The notes under the pieces were generated by a model. It had not been told where the DNA came from. It saw only the letters and a program-made list of their open reading frames with translations, and searched no databases. From the NCBI GenBank assembly GCA_905250115.1, contig CAJNOI010000005.1, forward strand, positions 1,054,001 through 1,118,000: 64,000 nt of DNA. Direction: 5' to 3'. A program made the position numbers and the translations under genes. This DNA is from Adineta steineri. Its lineage: Eukaryota > Rotifera > Eurotatoria > Adinetida > Adinetidae. Shown here piece by piece: positions 10,098-21,530 of this stretch. Each line of letters begins with the position of its first letter. Within the stretch, counting starts at the first letter, position 1.

Positions 10098-11350
10098 ATG
10101 TGTTCAATTGAATCAATACGACATTCGTCACATTCAACAAAGAACAAATTATCAAATCGAACAATACCATTGAAAATGATTGAAAAACGTTTACATCATT
10201 TAAAAGAAGAATTACGTGTTTTAACAACAAAAGAAATAATAAATAGTGAACAACAAATTGAACAGAATGATGATCATCATGCACAATATAAAAAACGTTT
10301 AGATCAATTATTAAGATTATATGATAAACAAGTAAGGAATTATTTGTTTTTGAATTACTAAAATGATAGATAATCAAGAAAGCTAAAAAGGTACCTGTTA
10401 GGATTATTCTACTGAATTTTTGAGGGTGTGGGTGTGGAAGTGAATTAATACGTGGTAAAATAAATAATTTGCCTAATATAAGACAATATATCAATTTTTT
10501 TTGTTTATTTTTCTTCTTCATTGAATAGATTAATAATCTGAATCTTTGGCATTATGAACGATGTAATACCATCGAAAAAATGTATACACATGAATTACGA
10601 CAATCTGATGAAACGTTTCAAATGAAAAAAATTGATTTTAAATCAAAATTATTATCAACATTTAATGATAAACGTCGTCATTTGGAATATGAACATCAAA
10701 ATGTAAATATTCGTCATCGTCATAATTCAGATAATGAACAATTTTTACTCAATGGAATTCATAATCATATTAATGATACTAATGTATATGATGGACATAA
10801 TCATCAATCGAATGAATCTACTCAACAACAATTGCAACAACGACCAGCATATAATCTAAGACGAGCAGCTGCTAATGATATTCTTACAGAAAATTCTACA
10901 TCATCAACAGTAACATCATTGAAAGATTTATCAATATTTAGTGGAACAAGTTCTTTATTACCACCATTTGGTGGTATTGAATTACAACGTTGTTTATCAA
11001 ATACAGATATTGAACAAGATATAAAAGATATTTGTCATAGTTTAAAACATATTGAATCAATTGATGAAAAGAAATCTTCTGAAAATCAACATGATGATTC
11101 ATCAACAAAATCTCTTATTGATGTTCGTATTGAAGAAGGTCGTTTATGGTATCAACGAGCATGGTTTTCACGTAATTCACCAATACTTTTAGTTTTTGAT
11201 GATCTCGAAATAGTTCCTGCACTTGTTTTAACAGTCGGACGTAATGATTTACTTGTACGTCGTTCAGGTACAAATATAAAACATCGTGTTAGTCTTTCAC
11301 TTTTACATGATGGACATTTAGCAATTCGAAAACGTGGTTGTATATTTTAA
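10098..11350 (+). CDS. SUDS3: Sds3/SUDS3-like Sin3-HDAC corepressor subunit
   Basis: Two exons, 10098-10331 and 10529-11350, phase 0, about 351 residues. N-terminal coiled coil with MIEKRLHHLKEELRVLTTK and ERCNTIEKMYTHELRQ, then a basic RPAYNLRRAAANDI segment, a Ser/Thr-rich linker, and a C-terminal domain with DVRIEEGRLWYQRAWFSR, VLTVGRNDLLVRRSGTN and HLAIRKRG. The last block matches the end of SUDS3, where ARIEDGKLYYDKRW and IRRR occur in the same order. Expected nuclear role: scaffolding of the Sin3 histone deacetylase complex. The single intron contains a telomere-like GGGTGTGGGTGTGG at 10424-10437. It follows a shorter paralogue by 128 nt. Confidence 0.8.
10424..10437 (+). repeat. Telomere-like GGGTGTGGGTGTGG inside the SUDS3 intron
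   Basis: G-rich 14-mer, two units of TGTGGG-type sequence, in the intron of the Sds3-like gene. No complementary arm is seen nearby, unlike most other copies in the window. Confidence 0.6.
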
Positions 11351-12337
11351 TTTATTGTACAAACGATCTTATTCATCAGATTCTTTTTTTTTCTCTTATA
11401 CAATTTCATGAGAATACAATGATATAAATATATATAAAAAAATATTTGTTTTGATTGTTAAAATTAACTTCTGACTTTTTACTGAAGTATAGTCATCAAA
11501 TAAATTAACATAAAATTTTGATTTGTTTTTTTTTCATTCATTTATTATTTCGTTAAATATGTGAAAAATAGTTTTAATACTATAAAATTACATATTATTG
11601 AAAGTCGTAACGATAAAAATAAGCATAGCAATTTATATATGAAAAAACTCGAAAATATTTCGAAAAGTAATTCAAAAAAGAGTAGATTATCTAGCACTGT
11701 TTCGTACTCACGAGATACCGTACATCAAAGAAAAATATATAAAAAAGAATATGTTATATGAAGTAAAGGAATGACTCTTCATCAAACGAAAAAGAACGAA
11801 TTTGTAAATCATACTCATATAGAATAAAAAAACGTTTAATGTCAAGTCGATTATCTGTAAATAAACTTGAATCCGATGAAATTCTATCCAAATTCAAAAA
11901 AATTTAATTGCTCTACGCTTATCATTTATGAAAATTGTAAATCTAACGTTAGGTAGATTATCGTAAAAAGGTATAAAAGATTCATTCCATTGTGTACTAT
12001 CTTTTGCATAAGTACTGTGTTTAACTACTAAAAAAGTAGTGATCGAAATATCAACATGTCGAAAGTTGTTGGAGGTCTGAAAAATGATCTAATTGTACTT
12101 TTGATGAGGCCGTGACGACCGACTAATCATCGAAAACTTTGTTTTTTTTGCTCATTAGTTTTCGAGAGAATTGGTGCCTCCCCTCTCCAATAGTTTGAAC
12201 CTTTAGACACCCCTGCATGTGACATAAAAGAAAGTTGAAAATGCAATATATTTCGAGAATAATATAATAAAAAATTACAGGCAATTAAAAAGAAAAATAT
12301 AAATGTTGTCTTTTGTTTTTTGTGACGCGCTTGTGAG
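11351..12337. other. Intergenic region after the Sds3 pair
   Basis: About 990 nt. A short Lys/Ser-rich open stretch at 11561-11761 lacks an ATG start and is followed by stops, so I do not call it. The rest is AT-rich without recognised features. Confidence 0.4.
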
Positions 12338-12838
12338 TTATTCTTGCAATTGTTCATTAGCCCTAAATGTTATTTGACATCCGCGTATTGTAACTTCAGA
12401 GCAACCAGGAGTGTGTCCAATAGTTGCGGGTGGAGGACAATAAGTAGCTCTAGTGTAAGATTCAGACAAATTCTTGATCTTCGCAGATAACTTGTAAGGA
12501 GCCATTACGGACCGCAGATATTCCCACACACGTCTTTGTGAAACAACTCCAGCACCGTACATTTTATCGGTATCAAAGAAGTTACGATGAAAATTCATAT
12601 AGAAGTTCACACCTGACGTACATATATAAATAATTTTAAACTTATCTGCTTTATCATATTTCTCACATGTACAATCGTTAGAATCTAAGTTTTCTAATAT
12701 TATTGGATCCGTCATATATGTAGGCCATTTAATTTCCATCTTAATATCCTTTGTAGTTTGCAGCAATTCTGATAAGAAATCCATCAACTCCTCTCCACTA
12801 TAATTGTCAGTCACTCTTCCCATATCAACAACAGCCAT
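12338..12838 (-). CDS. Unknown protein, possibly secreted, uncertain start
   Basis: Open frame of 166 residues from the first ATG (MAVVDMGRVTDNYSGEELMD). I do not recognise it. It has a CTCEKY motif, two further clusters of Cys (YCPPPATIGHTPGC, IRGC) and aromatic-rich middle parts. Reading upstream in frame gives an uninterrupted stretch: the codons before the ATG spell KKTTLRTILFFII. Together with MAVVD this makes a convincing signal peptide, but the codon where its Met would be (12878-12880) is ATA, and no other in-frame ATG occurs before a stop. Either the start codon is lost, another exon supplies it, or translation begins at the internal ATG. Neighbours give no hint. Confidence 0.5.
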   Translation of the reverse strand: MAVVDMGRVTDNYSGEELMDFLSELLQTTKDIKMEIKWPTYMTDPIILENLDSNDCTCEKYDKADKFKIIYICTSGVNFYMNFHRNFFDTDKMYGAGVVSQRRVWEYLRSVMAPYKLSAKIKNLSESYTRATYCPPPATIGHTPGCSEVTIRGCQITFRANEQLQE

Positions 12839-14893
12839 GATGATAAAGAATAAAATAGTACGTAATGTAGTCTTTTTTATACATGTTGAGGCATTGTATT
12901 ACTAAAATATTTATACGAAATATTTTACCAAGGAAATAAATTGGATTTTACCGACGAAATAAATTACGTCAAAACAATATTATAATGATATAAATCTTAT
13001 GAATAACATTTATAATATCGACAAAGAATAAAACGACAAGACTAATTATTTGGAAATAAAAAAATACATACATTCTAATGATACGAATTTGATTTTTCCT
13101 TGTTTAGCCTTAAGTATGGTTTTTTTCAATCTATCATATATGTAATGAGATACAAATACACAAAAAAACAAGTCAAACCAAGGTAATTGCAAAACACATA
13201 AATGTCATTTTATAAATAAAAAAATATCTATAAGAATTTAATTCTCTGCTACCATTTTTTTCTAAAAAAAACAAATATAACAGATTATAACGAAAACTAG
13301 AAACTGAAGAAAATTATAAATTCAAGCTTAACAACAACAAGAACTGTTAGATATAGGCATCGAACGATAATGATGGGTAGTTCATCGGCAACATTACTTT
13401 TCCAACTGCAATGACTATTCAATAGTTGTTAAATGTTTCTACCAATGATGGATATTTCTTTCAAATTATTTCAACTTTTTTAGTTCTTCCAGTAGAGATT
13501 ATTGTTCACTTTTTTGTTTGAGTATATATTTTTAGTGGCTGACAAGTTAACAACGTTATCTAAAAATTGTTTTGAATATATATCATACGTATGAAAGATA
13601 GAATAAGACGAGAGAGTCTTTCTTAAACATAATCATTTGTATATTAGTATAGTTTCTAAGTTTTTTTTCTCATTTTGGATGATATATAATATATAAAAAA
13701 TTTATTTATTCTTAATAAATCCAACTATTAATACTTAAATATTTAGTTTATATCACCTGAAGATTTTTTTTCACTGATTTACGAAGGAATGATTTAGCAG
13801 GCAAACCTTGGATTTTACTTAGATATTACGCACATTGTTTAAGGCAAATATTATTATCGAGTATAACGATGTGAAAAACAATAACATTACTTCGATTAAG
13901 TAACTAAAGAACATATGCATGCACGAACATGATTCATTTGTTTATAGCGAAAAAAAATACAAATCAAGGAGAAAAAGCATCGTTCTACAGTATCAAAGTG
14001 ACGTTTCTTCCTTTTTTACCTTTTATTATTATGAGTAATATCTTGGAAAAAAAGGTAATTTTGTAAATAGAAAGAAAAATGAGTTGTCTGGCATTTTTGA
14101 ATCTCTACTTTATTATATGAATCGAATATTATATTGTTTCAATTTTCCCTTAAATTATTTACAGATTAATAAGAGAAAATACAATTATTAATAGCGTTCT
14201 GTGATCTATTCTAGGTAAATGAAAAAATATTTTTGCTATTAATTCAAAACTTTGATAATTAATCAAATCAAGCAAAGAAAAATATTTAATTTTTTTTTTC
14301 AATATCCAACAAATATTCTATTATTTGTATCTTTTATATTAATGATATGAAAAATCTCTGTTTAATTTTAATGTCAATTTCCTTTCCTAAACTAAGAAAA
14401 TTTTCTACAGTCTGTGAGTGTGAGTGTGGATGAAGGTGTCGAATGAGCAGAGTAGTCACACCCACACCCACTACCCACATCCACTCTCAAGATGGTTAGT
14501 CTTAATGAGCAGTTAAAAACTTTTTACTGTAGCGCTAAGACTAACTTTTTGAGCATATTTCTCTTGGCCTGTAGCTTTAACCATATTTATCAAACTTCAT
14601 ATTTCATCTTTTTCTTTGCAAAAAATTAGACAAGTGTGATATATATTATGGGAACTGTGGCATCTGCGGCAATAAATGAATTATTGATAAGCTTCGTCAC
14701 CACACGTACCTGCATGATATACTCATAGTTTGATGGAAATTTATTTGCTCACTATAATGAAGGTCATGAGAACTATCACTGGTGACGATCGGCTTTATAC
14801 AAAGCTAGCATACGGATCCATAAAAGTAATTATCCTCAATAGAATGCGTGTTCGAGTCAACGATTATTAAACGACACAAAGAAAAACCTGAAT
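12839..14893. other. Long non-coding region with a fold-back repeat
   Basis: About 2 kb, AT-rich, without convincing open frames on either strand. The notable element is the fold-back at 14413-14489, listed separately. The part 14640-14890 is less AT-rich and holds the upstream region of the kelch gene. Confidence 0.4.
14413..14489. repeat. Fold-back repeat with telomere-like arms, copy 1
   Basis: Left arm ends TGAGTGTGGATG (14421-14432); right arm CATCCACTCTCA (14478-14489), complementary in 11 of 12 positions. The inner right part, CACACCCACACCCACTACCC (14457-14476), is the complement of TGTGGG-type sequence. One of several similar structures between 10 and 42 kb. Confidence 0.6.
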
Positions 14894-16661
14894 ATGCAAA
14901 TTACTATCCGTGTTATTACTATCTGTATTGTCATTGAACAAGCATTATGCAATGTTCTGCAGACATCAATGGACAGTAAGTAGTAGTGATTCCGATATAT
15001 TATTCTGATTGATTCATGTCATCGCAGAGCTAGTTGTCGAATCAGCATCTACTACTAGTTTAATGTATGAAAAAATCTTACTCTACGTTAACTTGACCAT
15101 TCGAGCATTTGCTCTCTATGACAGCGGATTGTAAGAAAAAAAATATTAATAGCAACACTCAAAAGTTATTTTGATTTAATAAAGAACAAAGTTGTAAGAG
15201 AGTTAAGAAGATATTTCTGTTTGTCAACCATTGGACGATCCTTGATTATAGCTAATAGATTTTGTAGAAAAAAAATCGAAAAATATTCTATCCCATATAA
15301 TTAATACAACCACAGACTCAAAATATAAACTTTCTTTATTTGTTTTCTACCAAAACAGATCTAGTAATACCAATAAAAAATTTGTTCGATTTCTACGACA
15401 TCAGCTAGAGTTCCGTACGATAAAATTAAAACCTTGTCATAGAGAACACTCGGTATATGAACAGATAATCTTTAGTGGGCGATAACATAGTCGTTTTTAA
15501 TCTGAATATATTTAAATGCTTTCTGTAGAATGGATTAATACTGTCAATATGACAAATGAACGAGAGGGACATACAGCATCTTTGTTAACAAATGGAAAAG
15601 TGTTAGTTACAGGTGGACAGAGCAATAATGGTATGCTAAATAGTGCTGAGTTATATGATCCATCAAGAGGTAATTGGACAACTACGGGTAACATGAGTAA
15701 TGCACGACGTTATCACACAGCATCTATATTAACCGATGGAAAAGTTTTAATTGCTGGTGGAAACAATAGTACTGTTACTCTAAATAGTGCTGAGATATAT
15801 GATCCATTAACAGGTAATTGGACCACTACTGGTCACTTAAATAATGCACGAATGATGCACACAGCATCTGTATTAACCAATGGAAAAGTGTTAATTACTG
15901 GTGGAGAGAAGTTTGGGGCTCAATATTTAAACACTACTGAGTTATATGATCCGTCAACAGGCAACTGGACAACTACTGGTAACTTAAATAATGCACGAAT
16001 GATGCATGCAGCATCCGTATTACCCGATGGAAAGGTGTTAGTTACTGGTGGAACCAATAGTGCTGAAAATAGTGCTGAGTTATATAATCCATCAACGGGT
16101 ACTTGGACCACTACTGGCAACTTGAATAATCCACGAATGTTCCATACAGCATCCGTGTTACCTGATGGAAATGTGCTAGTTACTGGTGGAGCCAGTATTG
16201 TTAAACATAGTGCTCACTTATATAATCCATCAATGGGTAGTAGGATCACTGCTGATCTCTTAAATAATGTACGAATGATGCACACAACATCCGTGTTAAC
16301 TGGTGGAACCAATAGTGCTGAGTTATATAATTCATCAACGAGTACTTGGACCACTACTAGCAACTTAAATAATCCACGAATATTTCATACAGCATCCGTA
16401 TTAACTGATGGAAAAGTGTTAGTTACTGGAGGAGGGACAGATTATGCTTCAAATAGTGCTGAGTTATATGATCCGTCTACAGATAGGTGGACCATCACTG
16501 GCAACTTAAATACTGCACGATTACTTCATACAGCATCCGTATTAACCAATGGAAAAGTGTTAGTTACTGGTGGAATTAATGTTTATATTCTAAATAGTGC
16601 TGAGTTATATGACGCGTCAATAACTAGTCGGACAATTACTGTCAACTTAAATAATCCATGA
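14894..16661 (+). CDS. Secreted kelch-repeat protein
   Basis: Proposed exons 14894-14975, 15028-15130, 15359-15474 and 15529-16661; phases agree, though the third donor (A|GTGGGC) is weak. The start MQITIRVITICIVIEQALCN looks like a signal peptide. Exon 4 encodes eight kelch units of about 47 residues, each with W-T-T-T-G-N-L-N-N-A-R, HTASVLTDGKVLVTGG and NSAELYDPSTG. Unit 6 is shortened (HTTSVLTGGTNSAELYN, lacking the DGKVLV part) and a ninth unit breaks off at VNLNNP before a TGA. Kelch units form beta-propeller blades that bind partners; the actual partner is unknown. The repeat ORF is firm; joining of exons 1-3 is inference. An alternative start is the ATG at 15516. Confidence 0.65.
15529..16658 (+). 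repeat. In-gene kelch repeat array, about 141-nt period
   Basis: Eight tandem units with high nucleotide similarity: for example AACTTAAATAATGCACGAATGATG-type segments and GTGTTAGTTACTGGTGGA recur in most units. Unit 6 carries an internal deletion. The similarity suggests recent duplication or gene conversion. Confidence 0.75.
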
Positions 16662-16674
16662 GGGTATGGGTGTG
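16662..16674 (+). repeat. Telomere-like GGGTATGGGTGTG at the end of the kelch ORF
   Basis: Begins one base after the TGA that ends the kelch frame, in the middle of what should be another kelch unit. The stop codon itself arises at this junction. Confidence 0.55.
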
Positions 16675-16742
16675 AATATAATAATATAAATTCAAGATTT
16701 AAAAATAAGCAGTCATGTCACTTATTCACGAAGATACATGTA

Positions 16743-16792
16743 GGTGTGACTTTGTCGAGGAGCTGTATGTATTCTTTATTTATTATCACACG
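16743..16792 (+). repeat. 50-bp repeat, copy A
   Basis: Begins GGTGTGACTTTGTCG and ends TTTATTTATTATCACACG. It matches copy B (17892-17941) in 45 of 50 positions without gaps. Confidence 0.75.
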
Positions 16793-17324
16793 TATATCTA
16801 CGCTCAAAAATATCAATCAGGTGTATTAAAATGATTTTAAACGTTGTAGAATAGATTCAATTACGCGAGCTTTAATAATGAAGAGGATAATTACTTATAG
16901 GTTGAACATAAAGGGCTACGTTTACCAAGGAAGCCAACGTGGAAGGAACGTAACGTATTTCAGTTTTTTTTGTATTTAAACGCATGCAAACGCTCTTCAA
17001 CGTCAAACACAGTCAGATTCGACACTAGCGTAGATGCGTTTAGTCTAAAACGAGGAATCTGGAGTTCATATATAGAGTCAGCAAACGGGCGTTCATTTCT
17101 CTGCAGACAATCGCATTGCTCTGTATACGGCATGAAGATATACAACCTGCGTTTGATACTTACATGGAATAGCATGCAATCTGGTCATGAACGTCTGCAA
17201 ATACGTTATCTTTGAAATGAAAAACAACGAAATCTAGAACAAACATATCTTCTTACATATATGCATAAAAAAAATTTTGTAATCGAACACGTCATATTAG
17301 GGCAGATTATTCATATCATCTTCA

Positions 17325-17388
17325 GGGTGTGGATGTAGATGTGAGTAGGAATGGCAATTGAATATGAAACACCCACATCCACTCTCAT
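17325..17388. repeat. Fold-back repeat with telomere-like arms, copy 2
   Basis: Left arm GTGGATGTAGATGT (17329-17342) and right arm ACACCCACATCCAC (17369-17382) are complementary in 12 of 14 positions, with a 26-nt loop. Confidence 0.65.
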
Positions 17389-17885
17389 ACTGTTGAGAAC
17401 TGAACAAATCTTGACAGAGTCTTAAATTACAGTTCTGCATTATATTTTTTTTCACACAAACGAGAAAAATATAATAAATCTAAGTAAATATTTTTAGCTT
17501 TACTTTTGTGGATAATAAAAACTGTTTCTTTTAAGCCTGCTCTTGTTTCATTCCGACAACAATCAATATTGAATATTACTCCTTCATATAATAAAACGAT
17601 TTATCCTCCACTAACAGTCGTACATACGTAAATACATTTCTCATTCCATTTGAAGAATATTATATTTCGTAGACACTTTCGTAACGATAACAGCTACGAC
17701 AAGAAGTAATAATCGGAACTAAGACTTGAATTTCACTTAGTAAGTATGAATTGTCTTTAAAATAATATGAACAAAATGGTTAAACACGGATTATATTTAT
17801 ATTCAATATAATTATTAAGAATTAAGACTAATAGACTATTATTAGTTAAATTCTAACACATTCAAAGTAGTCCCACCTCAAAAAA

Positions 17886-17953
17886 GATGTGGGTGTGACT
17901 TTGTCGGGGAGCTGTATCTATTTTTTATTTATTACTACACGCACACCCACACC
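17886..17953. repeat. Fold-back repeat copy 3, containing 50-bp repeat copy B
   Basis: Left arm GATGTGGGTGTG (17886-17897) and right arm CACACCCACACC (17942-17953) pair in 11 of 12 positions. The interior, 17892-17941, is copy B of the 50-bp repeat. This shows that the repeat's body and the G-rich arms belong to one element. Confidence 0.7.
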
Positions 17954-18093
17954 CTCACTATTACCATTCATAACATTATTTACATTCTAAGATGATCAAT
18001 CCTTTATTTACCAAGCAAAATGATAAAAGTTTTGTATACAAGCATACTTTCATGTTTAATATAGTTTTTAGGGATTTCAAAAAAAGCGAAACA

Positions 18094-21000
18094 ATGAGTG
18101 TACTATTGTATATGTTAATGCTCTACATCATTCAGCTTGGCATCAATGGAAATCCTTTATCAGAGGTACATCTTATCATCAACTGCATTTATTTACTGAT
18201 AATAACAAGAAAACTTTTTTTAAGGAAATGTTATCGACGAGAAATAACCTATATGAAAATCGTAAGTTGTCATAAAATCTAAGAAAAGATGAGTACAGAA
18301 CGTTTTATAAAAATCTTTCCTCTTTTCATCGAAACGCAATAGTGGATGTGCGGGACGATGACAGTGTATAATCATTTCAACACTCACATTCATCTCATTA
18401 TGATCCTAAAATTTAAAGGTAGTCTTTAGTGCGATGATGTCGAGTAACGAATTTTTTTTGAAATTTTATAAGAAAATTTCATCAGATTTCTATGGAATGA
18501 TTTGTTTTTGTTTTTTTAGCGGATCTGGTCGAAGGTGATATGCTGTTTCCTGCTGAGTTTGCAAATAGTATTGTAAGTTTCATTAATTTACTGAAATATA
18601 TTGATCTTTGTTTATAAAAACCTAGCGTGGAGTTGCAGCCCGTGGTTCTTCGGTACCTTGGACAAAAGGCATTGTACCATATGAAATCTTACCTGGATAT
18701 GGTAAATATTCTGAAGGAAGAATTTCGTTGATTAAATAGACATTTAGTAGCAAATTAAAAAAACACCAGAAAATACTAAGTTTAACATTCGCATGTTAGA
18801 TCTGTTCTATTCAACTTCTATAGTGATCCTCCAAATTCATGTTTAACATTGCGAAATAAATTTTACAAATTCAATCATCATTCAGTACACTAAAATTTAT
18901 CGAGTTTCTGTAGAGATTTTCTTGGCGTTATAAAAGAATTTCATTCGATTAAATTGAGTGTCATTGAACGAGAGAGATGATCACAAAGAATACATCAATA
19001 CCTTCATCTGTACACATAGTAATGTAATTACAAACTCTTACACTTTCAATTTCTTTATAGCTTCTACACAACAGGCGTTTATTATCGCTACAATGCAAAA
19101 AATGGAACGCTTAATAGCAGTTAACAATTATAAATGTATTCAGTTTCGGCCAAGAATAGCCTCGGATATCTATTATATAACAATTGTCAATGGCCAAGGC
19201 TGTGCATCTTATGTAAAAATAGTATTTGAAATTTCATTTTACTGAAATTTGTCTTTTAGGTCGGACAAAACACAGGTGTTACTATGGCACGAACAGTAAC
19301 ATTGCAACATCCTGGTTGCATAGGTGAAGCACATATCATGCATGAATTACTGCATGCATTAGGTACATTGATGAAAGTTTCTATTTCGTTTAAGATCTAT
19401 CTAGTCATATAAAGTTCAAACAGCTTGAGCCAATGTAATAATAACTAAATTAATTATAAGCTTTGAGATTCAAGTTTTCTATGCGTTCTGTTTGAGAACT
19501 TTATTATCTCTAATAGTAAATCCATAAAAGCTTAATATCGAATCAATTTTGAAGCAGTTTTTTTCTGGTTAGAGATTATAAGTGAAGATTAAAGCAGACC
19601 AAACTATCTCGGTTCAGTTAGAATTGAAAAAGAGATAAGAGTCCAGTTCAATCAATAACCTAGTGAATAAAAATATGGTATCTAATCCAGTTCATCATGA
19701 GAATAGTAGCTAGGAAGAACCAAGTTCGAAGTTAAAAGACTTTCGTTTTCTTCATATCTATTTTGGTGAACACGTAGTATCTATATCATTACAGAGAATG
19801 TGAATGTGACCAAAAGACGAGTATATTATTGTTGCGTTGACTAATATCCCTCTTCACATAATCAAAATAGAGAACATATTTGCTTTGATTTGATAGCGAA
19901 AATATAATTTTTATACAGGTTTTTACCATGAACAATCAAGACCAGATCGTGATGATTATGTCAGAATTAATTATGCGAATATTCAATACGGTAAGGAGAA
20001 TATTTTTGGAAAAAAAGCTTCCTTATCACAATAACAAATGAGAATCATTAATTCTGTTCCCATAGGTATGATAAACAACTTTGATAAATATACCAACACA
20101 GCAGTGGATACACAAAATACTCCATATGATTACAAATCTGTTATGCATTACGAGAAAAATACTTTCTCAGTAAATGGTTTGCCGACCATCGAGCCACTTG
20201 TTTCAAATGTTTCAATTGGACAACGTGATAACATGAGTTTGATTGATATACAAGAGGTGAGATTATTTTATAATTGTTCTGCAATTGGTACTACGCTACC
20301 ACCGATTTCAACAACGACAACAAGTAAATAAATTAATCTTTTATTTTCTAGAACGTGAATTAAGTTTATTATTGAAAAATAGTTCACTGAAAATATAAAC
20401 TCTTAACCTATCTTGAGTTATAGCATATTTCAAAAAAATTCTCACCAGTTCAGGATCTTAAATGAAACTTTTTTTTAAAGACTCAATTAATAGAGTCTGT
20501 ATGAAAGTCTTCCGATAGTATCATATGTCAATTCTGAATCGATAGAAAATTAAAAAATATTCGAAATTGTTAATCAATCATGGCTCAGATGAAATCTGAC
20601 GTATATGCATATAGGAATTGAAGCTTTATAGATACATACTATATAAATAGGTAAAATATCACATTGTAAATTGAATTATAAAAATCAGTAGCTTAAAAAT
20701 ACCGTGTTTTTGATCGATTTAGAAAAACAGAATAAAATACTTCAGTTGTTCTTTTTTCAAAATAGTTAATTTATATGTGCGAAACATAACAGTCGCATCT
20801 TCGTTGACAAATGATAGCGCAACTTTCGATCGATATAATAGGTCAGGATCATATTATTATCGTGAGAGATATTCGATAATTGTTCCTGTGACTGATTCTT
20901 ATGTATTTGCGAGTGTCAGTTCAATTGACACATATGGTCAATTTTATTCTCAAACTAATCCATCTGATACATATTATCATGTAATTGCATACGATGATGA

Positions 21001-21530
21001 CAGTGGTGAAAACAAACAGTTTAAAATACAAATGTACCTTCAAGCTGATATACAATACCTATTAATTGTCACAACAAGTTATCCGCATACGATCGGATCC
21101 TATACATTAGTAGCATCAGGATTATACAATGCTAGTATTCAATTGATTCCTGACAATGCAGATTCATTAGGTAATTATACCTGTATCATTAATAAAGGAA
21201 ATCATATTTTTATTAAGTTGAAATGCTTTTCTTAAAGAATTCTTTCATTCTCATAAAAACATTTGCTAATTTCATTTTGGTCCAAAATAAATCCAAATAT
21301 CGATTTGAATATGATAAATATTTGTAAATTAACTTTCATTGCTTTGTGCGATAAATCTTTTATATTCATTGATGATGATAATAATTCTGCATGTTTAATC
21401 TATCCCAGCTAAACATATATGAAAGATAATAATTTGATATTTTATATCTATTTTGTTTCTTTCTTTAGCAATTAATACAAACAAACCTGATCTTATGCTT
21501 ATTTTCTTTTTGATTTATATGATTATTTAA
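18094..21530 (+). CDS. Astacin (M12A) metalloprotease with C-terminal domain and hydrophobic tail
   Basis: Ten exons with consistent phases: 18094-18165, 18225-18261, 18520-18572, 18626-18701, 19061-19212, 19260-19362, 19919-19990, 20066-20323, 20766-21170, 21469-21530. The signal peptide is MSVLLYMLMLYIIQLGING. A short propeptide has VEGDM, matching the FxGD inhibitory motif of astacins. The zinc site HELLHALGFYHEQSRPDRD is complete, and the Met-turn is SVMHYEKNTFS. A Thr-rich linker leads to a beta-rich C-terminal domain resembling PPC domains (VIAYDDDSGENKQFKI). The last exon adds a hydrophobic end (LMLIFFLIYMII) that could direct GPI anchoring. If that exon is skipped, the frame stops at 21235. 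It should be an active extracellular zinc endopeptidase. Confidence 0.85.

Larger units (their letters stand above)
16662..18093. other. Region rich in short repeats, kelch to astacin
   Basis: About 1.4 kb holding several telomere-like repeats (listed separately). The segment 16930-17215 has a higher GC content and open frames on both strands, but no recognisable product. It is bracketed by a perfect 10-bp inverted repeat, TAACGTATTT at 16951-16960 and its complement at 17199-17208, and might be the remnant of a small transposon. Confidence 0.45.

Noticed and set aside
11561..11761. Lys/Ser-rich open stretch
   Set aside because: Starts with GTG rather than ATG, has no recognisable motif and is followed by stops in all frames.
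12085..12140. TGATGAGG...CGAAAAC resembling a hammerhead ribozyme core
   Set aside because: The conserved CUGAUGA is incomplete and the segment before GAAA does not form the required second stem.
16960..17215. Overlapping open frames on both strands in a GC-richer segment
   Set aside because: Neither has a recognisable domain or splice context; possibly a transposon remnant, but not enough to call a gene.
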